Source: Aquicella lusitana (GTDB taxonomy: Bacteria > Pseudomonadota > Gammaproteobacteria > DSM-16500). Taken from it: 64,000 bases of DNA. Below are positions 27,597 to 36,573 of the stretch, in pieces (the stretch's first letter is position 1; the number at the start of each line of letters is the position of its first letter). The position numbers and the translations under genes were made by a program. The DNA is taken from positions 217,038 to 281,037 of the forward strand of contig NZ_LR699115.1 in NCBI RefSeq assembly GCF_902459475.1. Reading direction: 5' to 3'. The notes below the pieces were generated by a model, which worked only from the letters and a program-made list of their open reading frames with translations, was not told where the DNA came from and searched no databases.

Positions 27597-28448
27597 GTGC
27601 AATCATCATTACTATTGACCGGTATCGGTTTGAGAACACCACATTACACACCTTTTCTTGAAAAGCAGCCGGGTGTTGCCTGGATTGAAGTCCATAGTGA
27701 AAATTATTTTGGTGAGGGCGGCAAACCACTCCATATTCTGGAACAGATACGCCGTGATTATCCCATCAGTCTGCACGGCGTCAGCCTGTCACTGGGATCA
27801 GCTGATGAGCTCAACTGGCAGCATTTAAAAAAGCTCAAAGAGCTTGCTAACCGCATTCAGCCCTGCCTGATATCCGATCATTTGTGCTGGTCTTCCATTG
27901 ATGGGCACTATCTACATGATTTATTACCCCTTCCTTATACGGAAGAAGCGCTCGATCATTTGGCCACGCGTATTCAGCAAGTCCAGGATTATCTGAATCG
28001 TCAGATATTAATCGAAAATATTTCCAGCTACATTCAATTTCCTTACTCGGATTTTTCTGAACAAGATTTTTTAAAAGAAGTCGCCGAACGGTCCGGGTGT
28101 GGCATTTTACTGGATATTAATAATATTTATGTGAATGCCACGAATTTCGGCATGGACGCGCTCGCCTATCTGTCCGTCATTCCCGCTAAGCTGGTACAGG
28201 AAATCCACCTGGCCGGATTTTCTACTGCTGTGATTAATGACAAAGAAGTACTCATTGATAGCCACAACCGTCCCATCGTGCCTGCCGTCTGGGATCTTTA
28301 TCGTCAAGCCATTCAACATCTGGGGTCGAAACCTACGATCATTGAATGGGATGCGGATATTCCACCGCTTGAAACACTCTGTCTGGAAGCTTACCGAGCA
28401 GAAAAAATCATGAGAGAAACCTATGTCGCTGCAAAACTTACAGGCTGA
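27597..28448 (+). CDS. BufB-type MNIO (DUF692) multinuclear iron oxidase
   Basis: This 283-residue TIM-barrel enzyme would oxidise Cys residues of the precursor with O2. Iron ligands and conserved blocks are visible: WIEVHSENYFG, ISLHGVSLSLGS, ISDHLCW, ILIENISSYI, LLDINNIYVNA, EIHLAGF and IIEWDADIP. The start is uncertain. GTG 27597 has an AAGGA about 10 nt upstream and gives the usual N-terminus just before LTGIGLRTPHY; a GTG at 27531 would overlap the previous gene by 29 nt. The end overlaps bufC by 26 nt. Confidence 0.9.
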   Translation: MQSSLLLTGIGLRTPHYTPFLEKQPGVAWIEVHSENYFGEGGKPLHILEQIRRDYPISLHGVSLSLGSADELNWQHLKKLKELANRIQPCLISDHLCWSSIDGHYLHDLLPLPYTEEALDHLATRIQQVQDYLNRQILIENISSYIQFPYSDFSEQDFLKEVAERSGCGILLDINNIYVNATNFGMDALAYLSVIPAKLVQEIHLAGFSTAVINDKEVLIDSHNRPIVPAVWDLYRQAIQHLGSKPTIIEWDADIPPLETLCLEAYRAEKIMRETYVAAKLTG

Positions 28449-29172
28449 GTTAGCCGAAGCCATTTTGGCAAATGACCCCGCTACCACAATCGTTCTACCG
28501 GTAGAACATCTGCGTATTTACCAGAACAACATCGAATCGAATCTTGTAAAAACATTAAAAAACACCTACCCGCTCATCACAAAACTACTAGGCGACGATT
28601 TTTTTCAAACGACAGCCTGTCATTACATCGCCTACTATCCTTCACGAAGCGGAAACTTGCATGATTATGGGGAATATTTCAGTGATTTTCTGGCGGAACA
28701 CCCGCCCGTCAAGCATTTATGCTATCTGGCTGAAGTAGCCCTGTTTGAATGGTCTTGCCATACCCTCTTTGTTGCTGCAGATCATGCCGCGCTTGATATC
28801 GCTTTGCTGGAAAAAATGTTACCCGAGCAATATCACCAGATCCATTTCATCCTCCATCCAGCCTGCCGATTAATGGCATTTCAGTATCCAATCATGGATA
28901 TCATTGATCTCTGTAAAGGCGAACAAAATGAAACTGTACATCTGGATAAGGGTGGCATTCACTTGCTTATTATCCGGCGCGAACTGGAAATTGCGCTGGC
29001 TCCCTTAACAGCAGCAGAGTTCGCTTTTCTGGCAGCCTTACAGGAAGATAAATCGCTTTCACAAGCATTCGAAACCGCATTAAGCATCGAGCCTGATTTC
29101 AAATTGGAAGAAAAATTGCCTGGTTGGGTCCAGGACAAAACCCTAGTGGATTGTTATGTGGAAAATACATGA
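28423..29172 (+). CDS. BufC-type DUF2063 partner protein of MNIO enzyme
   Basis: The 249-residue protein has the DUF2063 N-terminal domain: LQAELAEAILAND, then LRIYQNNIESNLVKTLKNTYPLITKLLGDDFF, then CHYIAYYPSRSGNLHDYGEYFSDFL. This family is the RRE-like recognition partner that brings the precursor to the MNIO enzyme. Its start overlaps bufB, and its stop overlaps the start of the next Nudix gene (ATGA), which suggests tight coupling. Sequence databases often label it DNA-binding; context argues for RiPP maturation. Confidence 0.9.
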   Translation: MSLQNLQAELAEAILANDPATTIVLPVEHLRIYQNNIESNLVKTLKNTYPLITKLLGDDFFQTTACHYIAYYPSRSGNLHDYGEYFSDFLAEHPPVKHLCYLAEVALFEWSCHTLFVAADHAALDIALLEKMLPEQYHQIHFILHPACRLMAFQYPIMDIIDLCKGEQNETVHLDKGGIHLLIIRRELEIALAPLTAAEFAFLAALQEDKSLSQAFETALSIEPDFKLEEKLPGWVQDKTLVDCYVENT

Positions 29173-29759
29173 TTCAAACCTGGCCAGATATTAATGCCCT
29201 GATTCGAATTCTTTCCGCCTATCGACCCGTTATGCTTCCTGAAACGGCAGAACGCGCCGCAGTGATGCTTATTTTGCTGGTCGATGAAGATGACCAAGTA
29301 GAAATAGTGCTAACGAAACGTGCAGCTACTCTGCCTGCTTATGCAGGTCATTTTAGCTTGCCTGGCGGCATGCATGACAAAACCGATATCAATTTGTATC
29401 AAACAGCAGTACGTGAAGTGCATGAAGAATTAAATCTGTCTGAAACAGTATACCAACACATAGGACAACTCGATGATTTTAGTGCACGCGAAGGCCACCT
29501 AGTGCGGCCATTTGTCACCGTGATGCAAAAACGGAATTTCGAAAAAATGCATGCGCTAGCACCCAGTGAAATTGATCACATTTATTATCTAGCTTTAACA
29601 CGATTAGACCGCTTCGTCGATGATCCTGCTTTACACGTTTTGACCCGCCGACGACCCAGTTATGTATTCAGGGAAGGAGAAGTATTTATTTGGGGATTAA
29701 CGGCCAGTATATTGGTACATTTATTTGATATCATAAAAACAACCCTCGATTACAAATGA
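29169..29759 (+). CDS. Nudix hydrolase, CoA pyrophosphatase (NudL)-like
   Basis: The 196-residue protein has a Nudix box GGMHDKTDINLYQTAVREVHEE, preceded by YAGHFSLPGG. It also carries the LTKRAATLPAYAGHFSLPGG-type pattern (Arg-Ala...His..S.PGG) that marks the CoA/short-acyl-CoA pyrophosphatase branch. The ATG at 29169 overlaps the bufC stop. Whether it has a role with the bufferin genes or just shares their promoter is open. CoA cleavage is inferred from the subfamily motif. Confidence 0.8.
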   Translation: MIQTWPDINALIRILSAYRPVMLPETAERAAVMLILLVDEDDQVEIVLTKRAATLPAYAGHFSLPGGMHDKTDINLYQTAVREVHEELNLSETVYQHIGQLDDFSAREGHLVRPFVTVMQKRNFEKMHALAPSEIDHIYYLALTRLDRFVDDPALHVLTRRRPSYVFREGEVFIWGLTASILVHLFDIIKTTLDYK

Positions 29760-29883
29760 ACGATAAAAGCTAGTTCTTTCCTCGCTGTCGCCGTCAATTT
29801 TTTCTTCACCCTCATTGCAATAATGAGAGGGGTATAATGGCAGCGATTTTACAATACACAAATCCCGTAAAGCTTGAAGCAAG

Positions 29884-30909
29884 TTATTTTCCAGGACCCA
29901 TCAATTTTAATAGTCTATTTGCAGGTTGAGGATTTTCATTAAAAATCAAATACGAGTCAATCTCACTGTCCTTAGCAGAGGGGAAAAAAGTCATTTTCCA
30001 ATTATCCCTATCTTCCTTGTCCAGTTTATTAAATTCACGCTTCAGAATTTGAGTAAAACTAACCAGTCCCAGTGTCGTATAGCTAAACACTTTCCCAAGC
30101 GGATGACTCGCCGTCAGCGCATCGCGCAACGCATTTTTTCGAATAAAACGCTCAGTCAAGGATAATATATAATCCATTATTTTCTGTTTTTGCGCCGTCA
30201 GTTTACCATATTCATCTTCAGGCAGCAGACCGCTTGCGGCCAGGTGGTAAATCACTTCGCCATCCTGCCGATTTGAAACAATATCAGTCAATGATACTTT
30301 TAAGTCCATAGCAAATGGGGATTTGCCTTTCAAGCGCATCAATTCAAAAATGGGATCGGGTAGTAAATCTTCGTTTTGATCTTCTTCAAACAAAAATTCG
30401 ACTAATTTTAAATAGCGAAGGACGATGCGTTTAGAATACGAATGGGCAAGATGCATGCCAAATGTCCAGCCGTTATTATCCTGTTGACTAAATATTTCAA
30501 TCAGCGTGCGGCTATTTCCATCCTGTTGATAGAGTTTCAGCAAAAAGCTGAGGTAATCATCAAGAACGTCTTCATTTCCTGCATGAACCAATAAAATCCC
30601 AATATTCACACCTTCAGAATTTTGCTGTTTGAGTAAACCTGCCAGTTGGTTAATTTTTTTTGGTTGCATCAGAAGATTAAGTTCTGTGAGTAAACTTTTG
30701 CAATCCGCCCTGTCAGGATAATAAGAAGCCGGAGAAATTGTTACTTCTTTTTGGCTAGTTTGCGCAACATGAGTGTTAGCAAGTGGCGCCTCTCTCATAA
30801 CCCATTTTTCCAAACGCATCCACAACTTTTCCCTGTAGTTATTCAGCATCATTTTTGCGCCCTTTTGAGTTAAAAGTGGAACAAAGTCAGCGGCCAGTCG
30901 GGTAACCAT
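29884..30909 (-). CDS. Hypothetical protein, third gene of the ankyrin cluster
   Basis: I do not recognise this 341-residue, mostly helical protein. Residues 110-180 (QNSEGVNIGILLVHAGNEDVLDDYLSFL and GWTFGMHLAHSYSKRIVLRYL) look like degenerate ankyrin-type helical hairpins with the pattern N-GxxxxxHA. The start at 30909 overlaps the ankyrin gene by 23 nt, so translation may be coupled; an internal ATG at 30852 is an alternative. No signal peptide. Together with the two upstream genes it forms a same-strand cluster that looks like an effector module. Confidence 0.6.
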   Translation of the reverse strand: MVTRLAADFVPLLTQKGAKMMLNNYREKLWMRLEKWVMREAPLANTHVAQTSQKEVTISPASYYPDRADCKSLLTELNLLMQPKKINQLAGLLKQQNSEGVNIGILLVHAGNEDVLDDYLSFLLKLYQQDGNSRTLIEIFSQQDNNGWTFGMHLAHSYSKRIVLRYLKLVEFLFEEDQNEDLLPDPIFELMRLKGKSPFAMDLKVSLTDIVSNRQDGEVIYHLAASGLLPEDEYGKLTAQKQKIMDYILSLTERFIRKNALRDALTASHPLGKVFSYTTLGLVSFTQILKREFNKLDKEDRDNWKMTFFPSAKDSEIDSYLIFNENPQPANRLLKLMGPGK

Positions 30910-32281
30910 AATCTTTTAAAAGTTCGGCAAAACGTTTTCCTTCTTCGGTATGCCCTTCATAATAGTAAACACGTAAATAATTTTTTAAAAGATATTCATA
31001 GGGGGACCGAATGAGGACAGACAAAATAGATTCAATACGGTCACGGTCCGAGGGATTGTAAGGATCACAACGCTGAAACAAGATAGCCGCCAGAATTTCA
31101 GCTTTGCATGCCTTACGGATCGCATCGCCTTCCTGATATGCCTGGATGCAGAAATGCAAAGCACGATCCTTGTTCCATTCACGCCAGCGCTGGAAGAAAT
31201 TGATGGCCAGTGTTTTATAATAGGCATGCGCCTGGCTATCCGGATTTAAATCCATCAACACAAGAAAAAAAAGTGCTGGTATGGAAGCTTCCACATTGGC
31301 CCAAGAGCAATTACCACTGATTTGCGATTCCACTTTTAATTCAGTCAGCGGTGTTAATCCTAATATTTGGTCCAGTTCTTCATTAATGAATTCACTTGTC
31401 TGCTTTTCGTAAATCAGTGTTTTGACAAAATCCGCATTTAATTGTTGAGGATGTTGTATTCGATAAAACATGATATTGTCATACAGACGGCTATCTTCCC
31501 GTCTGTCGCACTTGACCCAGATATTATTGTATTGAATGAAGGTAATAGCGTGGCCTTCGTAACCCACCGGAATCAAGACCGGTTGCTGGCGAAGCAGCGC
31601 ATCAATGCGGGATTGGAATTTTCTGATATCCACGCGATATTGCTGGTATTTGATAAGCTCGGACGCTCGAAGCATCACTTCAACAATAAATTGTGCCAAG
31701 CCGGAATAGCGGCGTAGTTGTCTCGCGGCAAAATGATTTTTGAACTGAGCAAGCGAATCTGCGATGAGTCCAATCGTGATTTCAAGAAAAAAACCTTCGA
31801 AATCCACTTCCACGTATCGATTCTGCGGATCAATGATGGAAGCCGTACCGACCAGTTCGTACATATGACCTAGCAGTTTGGTATTAATATAATCTTGCGC
31901 AAAAACCTGATCGGCGCCAGCGCGAATCAGTAAATGCTTCAATGCACTTTGTTGCCGTAAAGTCGGCATCACCAGCACAGATTGACCGGCGAGTGTATAC
32001 GCGTTGGGATTGGCGCGGTGCGCGAGGAGCAGCTCGCATAGGTCGCTGTTATTATTTTCTGCCGCCCAATGCAGAGCCGTTCCACCCGTCACATCCTGTT
32101 GGTTGGGATCCGCTCCTTGGCTTAGCAATAACTCGCTGATTTCAATATTATCTACAATCGCAGCTTCAATAAGAGGCGTAAAACCATATTCATCAATTTG
32201 ATTCACTTCATCACCGTAACGCAATAGCTGTCTGACACTGTGAATATCTTCTTGTAAAATGGCATCAGCAAGCGTTGGCAT
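30887..32281 (-). CDS. Ankyrin-repeat protein with His/Cys protease-like region, AnkH-like effector candidate
   Basis: Residues 1-125 of this 464-residue protein hold about three to four ankyrin repeats (DEYGFTPLIEAAIVDNIEISELLLSQGADPN is split over two, then GGTALHWAAENNNSDLCELLL). The middle carries GYEGHAITFIQ (H244), an acidic VKCDRRED stretch, and GNCSWANVEASIPALFFL (C325). This H-(D/E)-C order recalls YopJ-type and AnkH-type cysteine hydrolase regions. No signal peptide. Legionella AnkH combines ankyrin repeats with a cysteine-protease-like domain; this resemblance is from memory of motifs, so catalytic function is inference. Confidence 0.65.
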   Translation of the reverse strand: MPTLADAILQEDIHSVRQLLRYGDEVNQIDEYGFTPLIEAAIVDNIEISELLLSQGADPNQQDVTGGTALHWAAENNNSDLCELLLAHRANPNAYTLAGQSVLVMPTLRQQSALKHLLIRAGADQVFAQDYINTKLLGHMYELVGTASIIDPQNRYVEVDFEGFFLEITIGLIADSLAQFKNHFAARQLRRYSGLAQFIVEVMLRASELIKYQQYRVDIRKFQSRIDALLRQQPVLIPVGYEGHAITFIQYNNIWVKCDRREDSRLYDNIMFYRIQHPQQLNADFVKTLIYEKQTSEFINEELDQILGLTPLTELKVESQISGNCSWANVEASIPALFFLVLMDLNPDSQAHAYYKTLAINFFQRWREWNKDRALHFCIQAYQEGDAIRKACKAEILAAILFQRCDPYNPSDRDRIESILSVLIRSPYEYLLKNYLRVYYYEGHTEEGKRFAELLKDYGYPTGR

Positions 32282-32291
32282 AGCAGTGTGA

Positions 32292-32816
32292 TTACCTTGT
32301 CAATTTGGGCGGTATAAATTTAGGTGCGTGAGCATATTCCGGTCGATGACGTAAATTATATTGAAATTGCAGCTCGTTACGTTTTTCATTATTCGTTTCT
32401 GCAATATTTTCTTCAGGGATTGGGTTAATCTGCCGGTCGACGCCGCTAAACTGTGCTTTGTTCGCCAGTATGGGGTTGACTTTGTATTGAGCGCTCATCC
32501 CTGCGCCCATTAACCCTTGTCGGTGAGCAGCGAGCGATATTTTGCCTTCTTTGAGTGCTTTATATTGCTCGCGCTTATCCTTTTGCAGTTTGACGCGATC
32601 CTCATGGCCATCTTTATGCACAGAAAGCAGACGCCTGATTTCATCGGATGACAGCAAATCATCGCGCAAATGCTCGCCGCTTGCGAGAAAGTCCCGAAAC
32701 TCAATCTGGCCGCTTTTGCCGCCACTTCCCTTGCCAGATTCGCCTTCGGTATCCTGATCACTGCCATTTAGGCCGGTTAAGCCGGTTTTTTTATTATATT
32801 TATCATCTGCAGACAT
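32292..32816 (-). CDS. Hypothetical hydrophilic protein, first gene of the ankyrin cluster
   Basis: The 174-residue protein is unrecognised. It begins with a low-complexity Gly/Ser/Lys/Asp part (NKKTGLTGLNGSDQDTEGE and GKGSGGKSGQ), then charged helices (LSVHKDGHEDRVKLQKDKRE) and a Pro-rich tail (HAPKFIPPKLTR). No membrane segment or signal. Its stop is 10 bp before the ankyrin gene, on the same strand, so the three genes probably share one promoter in 32817-32918. It may be a chaperone-like or substrate partner, but nothing shows it. Confidence 0.55.
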   Translation of the reverse strand: MSADDKYNKKTGLTGLNGSDQDTEGESGKGSGGKSGQIEFRDFLASGEHLRDDLLSSDEIRRLLSVHKDGHEDRVKLQKDKREQYKALKEGKISLAAHRQGLMGAGMSAQYKVNPILANKAQFSGVDRQINPIPEENIAETNNEKRNELQFQYNLRHRPEYAHAPKFIPPKLTR

Positions 32817-32918
32817 ATACGCCCCTAGAACAAGGTGGGTACTTTACTAATTATAGCAATAATAACAAGGGATAGGGCATTAACCTATCCGCATCAGGCT
32901 ATATGCTAAAACCAGGGG

Positions 32919-33863
32919 CTACGCCAATACCTTATCCAGCTCATCACGCAATGCAGGCAATATCTTAAACAAGTCCCCCACCAGTGCATAATCAGCGATC
33001 TGGAAAATAGGCGCTTCCGGATCATTATTGATCGCCACAATCACCTTGCTGTCTTTCATGCCAGCGAGATGCTGAATAGCGCCTGAAATTCCTACCGCAA
33101 TATAAAGATCCGGTGCGACTACTTTGCCTGTTTGGCCTACCTGATAATCATTGGGTGCAAAACCCGCATCGACGGCAGCGCGGGAAGCGCCCACTGCTGC
33201 GCCTAATCGGTCTGCAATTTCCTCAATCAGTTTAAAATTCTCTGCGCTTTTTAAGCCGCGTCCACCTGAAACCACAATACGCGCGGAGGTGAGTTCAGGA
33301 CGCTCGGATTGTGTCAATGTCTGGTTTTCGAAACGCGAGAGCGTATTCGGTATGGCTTCTGAAATGATTTTGATTGTCGCTTTGGGCTCACCCGCTTCTA
33401 CAGGCGGAAAACTGGTTGTACGTATGGTCAGAATTTTGATACGGTCTTGTGACTGTACCGTTGCCAGTACATTGCCTGCGTAAATGGGCCGCACGAAGGT
33501 ATCGGGTGAAATAATCTGCATCACGTCGCTTAGCATGGCCACATCAAGCAGCGCTGCAATACGCGGCAAAAGATTTTTACCAAATGTGGTTGCCCCCGAC
33601 AAAATATAATCATATTCCTTAGCCAGTAACGCAGCAAGTGACGCGCAATTTTCCGCCAGCTGATGGTCATAGACAGCATTATCCGCAAGCAGTACCTGCT
33701 GAATGGCGGGTAAGGAACGAGCTTCTTCAGCAACCTTTTGACATGCTGCCCCCATGATGAGCAAATCAATTTCATTGCCCAACTTTTTGGCTGCAGTAAC
33801 CGTATGGTGTGTTGCCTGCTTCAGTGTTTGATTATCATGTTCTGCAATGATTAGTATTTTCAT
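32919..33863 (-). CDS. etfA: Electron transfer flavoprotein alpha subunit EtfA
   Basis: The 314-residue subunit binds FAD at its C-terminal domain, where VGASRAAVDAGFAPNDYQVG, then TGKVVAPDLYIAVGISGA and IVAINNDPEAPIF form the family signature. With EtfB it collects electrons from acyl-CoA dehydrogenases and passes them to ETF-QO. Its ATG directly follows the etfB stop (33863/33864). Both dehydrogenases in this window and the quinone oxidoreductase at 46-48 kb are natural partners. Confidence 0.96.
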   Translation of the reverse strand: MKILIIAEHDNQTLKQATHHTVTAAKKLGNEIDLLIMGAACQKVAEEARSLPAIQQVLLADNAVYDHQLAENCASLAALLAKEYDYILSGATTFGKNLLPRIAALLDVAMLSDVMQIISPDTFVRPIYAGNVLATVQSQDRIKILTIRTTSFPPVEAGEPKATIKIISEAIPNTLSRFENQTLTQSERPELTSARIVVSGGRGLKSAENFKLIEEIADRLGAAVGASRAAVDAGFAPNDYQVGQTGKVVAPDLYIAVGISGAIQHLAGMKDSKVIVAINNDPEAPIFQIADYALVGDLFKILPALRDELDKVLA

Positions 33864-34613
33864 TTATATTACCCGTGCTTCATGCTTTAAACGGTTTACC
33901 AATTCAGCCGCGTTATCTAGTCGCGTACCCGACCTGCGTTTTTCCGGCATAACAACTTGCAAAGTTTTTACCCGCGGGGCGAGATCGAGATTGAAGGATT
34001 CTGCAGTGACAATGCTAATCGGTTTGCGTTTGGCTTGCACAATATTGGGTAGCGAAATATAGCGCGGCTCATTGAGACGTAAATCGGTTGTCACGACAGC
34101 TGGCAATGTCAGAAACAGTGTCTCTAATCCGCCGTCAATCTCGCGTGTCACACTGACGCCATCGTCACGCAATCCCAGTTTGGAAGCGAAAGTTCCTTGC
34201 GGCCAATTCAATAAGGCGGCCAGCATTTGCCCCACCTGATTATCGTCGGTGTCTATCGCCTGCTTGCCGAGTATAACCAACCGCGGCAACGTCTGCTCGG
34301 TAATAGCCTTAAGAATTTTTGCTGCTGCCAATGGTTGAATTTCGCTTTCCGCTTTCACCAGGATGGCACGATCCGCACCCATCGCAAGTGCCGTTCGTAA
34401 TATTTCCTGGCAATGATCGCCTCCGATTGAAGTAACGATAATTTCGCTCGCTAATCCCTTTTCTTTGATGCGAACAGCTTCCTCAACGGCGATTTCATCA
34501 AAAGGGTTCATCGACATTTTGACGTTCGTGGTTTCAACGCCCGAGCCATCCGATTTAATTCTAATGGTTGCCTTATAATCAACGACTCTTTTAACAGCAA
34601 CGAGAATTTTCAT
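33864..34613 (-). CDS. etfB: Electron transfer flavoprotein beta subunit EtfB
   Basis: The 249-residue protein starts [15 protein letters not shown]; a longer reading frame upstream is rejected because GTAGAGAA directly precedes this ATG and homologues begin here. AMP-binding and ETF-beta signature segments are visible: [27 protein letters not shown] and [19 protein letters not shown]. It is first in the etfBA operon. The promoter should be in 34614-34756, divergent from the SDR gene. Confidence 0.95.
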   Translation of the reverse strand: MKILVAVKRVVDYKATIRIKSDGSGVETTNVKMSMNPFDEIAVEEAVRIKEKGLASEIIVTSIGGDHCQEILRTALAMGADRAILVKAESEIQPLAAAKILKAITEQTLPRLVILGKQAIDTDDNQVGQMLAALLNWPQGTFASKLGLRDDGVSVTREIDGGLETLFLTLPAVVTTDLRLNEPRYISLPNIVQAKRKPISIVTAESFNLDLAPRVKTLQVVMPEKRRSGTRLDNAAELVNRLKHEARVI

Positions 34614-34756
34614 TTCTCTACTCCATGTATTGCTTGAATAAGGGTGAATGGTATCACTCAATTTTATGGACTGGAATAATAAAACGTTGTGTTGGATAAT
34701 GCACAGCAAAATAAAATACGAATAGGTTCTGTGGATAATATAAGGGAAAAATCACG

Positions 34757-35521
34757 ATGGAAATGAAAAATTGCGCGGCGATTATCACAGGCGGTGCATC
34801 CGGAATGGGCGCAGCCACGGCAAGAATGCTGGCCAAACAAGGTGTCAAGGTAGCCCTGTTCGATGTCAATAAAGAAGCCGCTCAAAAGATCGCGGCCGAA
34901 ATAGACGGATTCGCCGTCACTTGTGATGTCACTCAAGCAGAAAGCGTGGAATCGGCCGCAGCCGAAGCACAAAAGCAGCATGGACCTGCTAGAATTTGTA
35001 TCAATTGCGCAGGTATCGTACATGGCCGACGCATGGTGAGCCAGCAAGGACCCATGCCGCTTGATGAGTTCCGTAAAGTGATTGAAATCAATCTGCTAGG
35101 TACATTCAATGTCATGCGGATCGCTGCCGCAAACATGATGCCACTCCCAACACTTGGCGAATCAGCAGAACGCGGCGTCATTATCAATACAGCTTCCGTA
35201 GCGGCTTATGAAGGGCAGATTGGTCAAACAGCTTATAGCGCTTCCAAAGGGGGTATTGTAAGCTTGACCCTGCCCGCAGCACGTGAACTGGCACAATTCG
35301 GTATTCGTGTCATGACCATCGCGCCGGGGCTCGTGGATACACCCATGTTTTCCAAGATTTCGCCCGAGGCAAGGGCTTCACTGGAAGCAATGGTACCCTT
35401 TCCCAAGCGGCTAGCCAGACCCGAGGAATATGCGATGCTAGTCCAGCAGATCATTGAGAATCCCATGTTAAATGGTGAAGTTATCCGGCTGGATGGCGCT
35501 TTACGCATGCAGCCTAAATGA
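34757..35521 (+). CDS. Short-chain 3-hydroxyacyl-CoA dehydrogenase, HSD10-like (type 2)
   Basis: The 254-residue SDR has TGGASGMGAATARMLAKQG as nucleotide motif, INCAGIVHGRR, and NTASVAAYEGQIGQTAYSAS with its Ser-Tyr-Lys. The GQIGQTAYSASKGGI and MFSKISPEA segments fit HSD17B10-type 3-hydroxy-2-methylbutyryl-CoA dehydrogenases of isoleucine breakdown. Location next to etfBA supports a role in acyl-CoA oxidation. Substrate is inference. Confidence 0.88.
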   Translation: MEMKNCAAIITGGASGMGAATARMLAKQGVKVALFDVNKEAAQKIAAEIDGFAVTCDVTQAESVESAAAEAQKQHGPARICINCAGIVHGRRMVSQQGPMPLDEFRKVIEINLLGTFNVMRIAAANMMPLPTLGESAERGVIINTASVAAYEGQIGQTAYSASKGGIVSLTLPAARELAQFGIRVMTIAPGLVDTPMFSKISPEARASLEAMVPFPKRLARPEEYAMLVQQIIENPMLNGEVIRLDGALRMQPK

Positions 35522-35589
35522 GGTATTTTAAAAACGCATGGCCTGATACAATATAAGGCAGCATTATAAGTAAGCGAGGAAATGCAACA

Positions 35590-36486
35590 ATGGGTATGTT
35601 GAAACGTGTTCTTCTATTTATTGCCACCAACATTTTAGTCATTGCAACCATTTCGATTATCACGAGCGCGCTAGGCCTGCACTCTTATTTGACTGCATAC
35701 GGCATCGACTATGTTCAGCTCGCTATTTTTTGCGCTATTTGGGGTACCGCCGGCGCCTTTATTTCACTCTTTATGTCCAAGTTTATCGCCAAAATGGCGA
35801 TGGGTGTTGTCATCATCAACCCCAATAATGCCACGCGGGAGGAACGTTTTCTGCTAGAAATCATTTATGGTCTGGCAAAAAAACTCGGACTGAGAAAAAT
35901 GCCAGAAGTAGGCATTTATCCTTCACCCGAAGTGAATGCTTTTGCCACAGGCCCTACCAAGAATAGTTCGCTGGTTGCGGTTTCCTCCGGATTACTCATG
36001 AATATGAATCGCGATGAAATTGAAGCCGTCCTCGGACATGAAATGTCTCATGTGGCCAATGGCGACATGGTAACCATGACGTTGATTCAGGGGATTGTAA
36101 ACGCTTTTGCACTTTTTCTTTCCCGCATCATCGCCTATACCATTTCCGTTGCCATGTCACGCGACGAGCGGGGCGACATTTCTTATCTCACTTACAGTTT
36201 ATTCACCATCATATTTGATATTCTGTTTACCTTGCTGGGGACGATTCTGGTGGCTGCGTTTTCTCGCTGGCGCGAATACCGAGCAGATGCTGGCGGAGCG
36301 AAGCTAGTCGGCCGCGATAAAATGATTGCAGCGCTTAAACGATTGCAAATGGCATCCGGCATAGAAGATGAAAGAGCGCCTTCGCTTGCCGCATTGAAGA
36401 TATCTCATCACTCCAGCTGGATGTCGCTTTTCTCAACCCATCCTCCACTCGAAAAGCGAATCACGCGCTTGGAAGAACTGAAATAA
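35590..36486 (+). CDS. htpX: Zinc metalloprotease HtpX
   Basis: The 298-residue inner-membrane M48 protease degrades misfolded membrane proteins. The zinc site HEMSHVANGD has H150, E151 and H154; the third ligand should be in WREYRADAGGAKL. Two N-terminal membrane spans (about 5-28 and 42-62) and two further ones near 165-185 and 195-220 match the family. TPPLEKRI-like ending (STHPPLEKRITRLEEL) is also standard. AGCGAGGAAA precedes the start. Confidence 0.95.
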   Translation: MGMLKRVLLFIATNILVIATISIITSALGLHSYLTAYGIDYVQLAIFCAIWGTAGAFISLFMSKFIAKMAMGVVIINPNNATREERFLLEIIYGLAKKLGLRKMPEVGIYPSPEVNAFATGPTKNSSLVAVSSGLLMNMNRDEIEAVLGHEMSHVANGDMVTMTLIQGIVNAFALFLSRIIAYTISVAMSRDERGDISYLTYSLFTIIFDILFTLLGTILVAAFSRWREYRADAGGAKLVGRDKMIAALKRLQMASGIEDERAPSLAALKISHHSSWMSLFSTHPPLEKRITRLEELK

Positions 36487-36573
36487 ACATGTCATGCCAG
36501 GGAGCGGCAATACCCGTTATAATCCATCACGATGATAAAACCGTCTTAGGACAGACGGCGCCACAGGATTGAC

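Noticed and set aside
29837..29929. Possible 30-residue plus-strand ORF (MAAILQYTNPV...) with GAGAGGGG upstream
   Set aside because: It overlaps the 3' end of the minus-strand gene and has no recognisable features; the upstream CTCATT/AATGAG repeat looks like a weak hairpin at the end of the Nudix gene.
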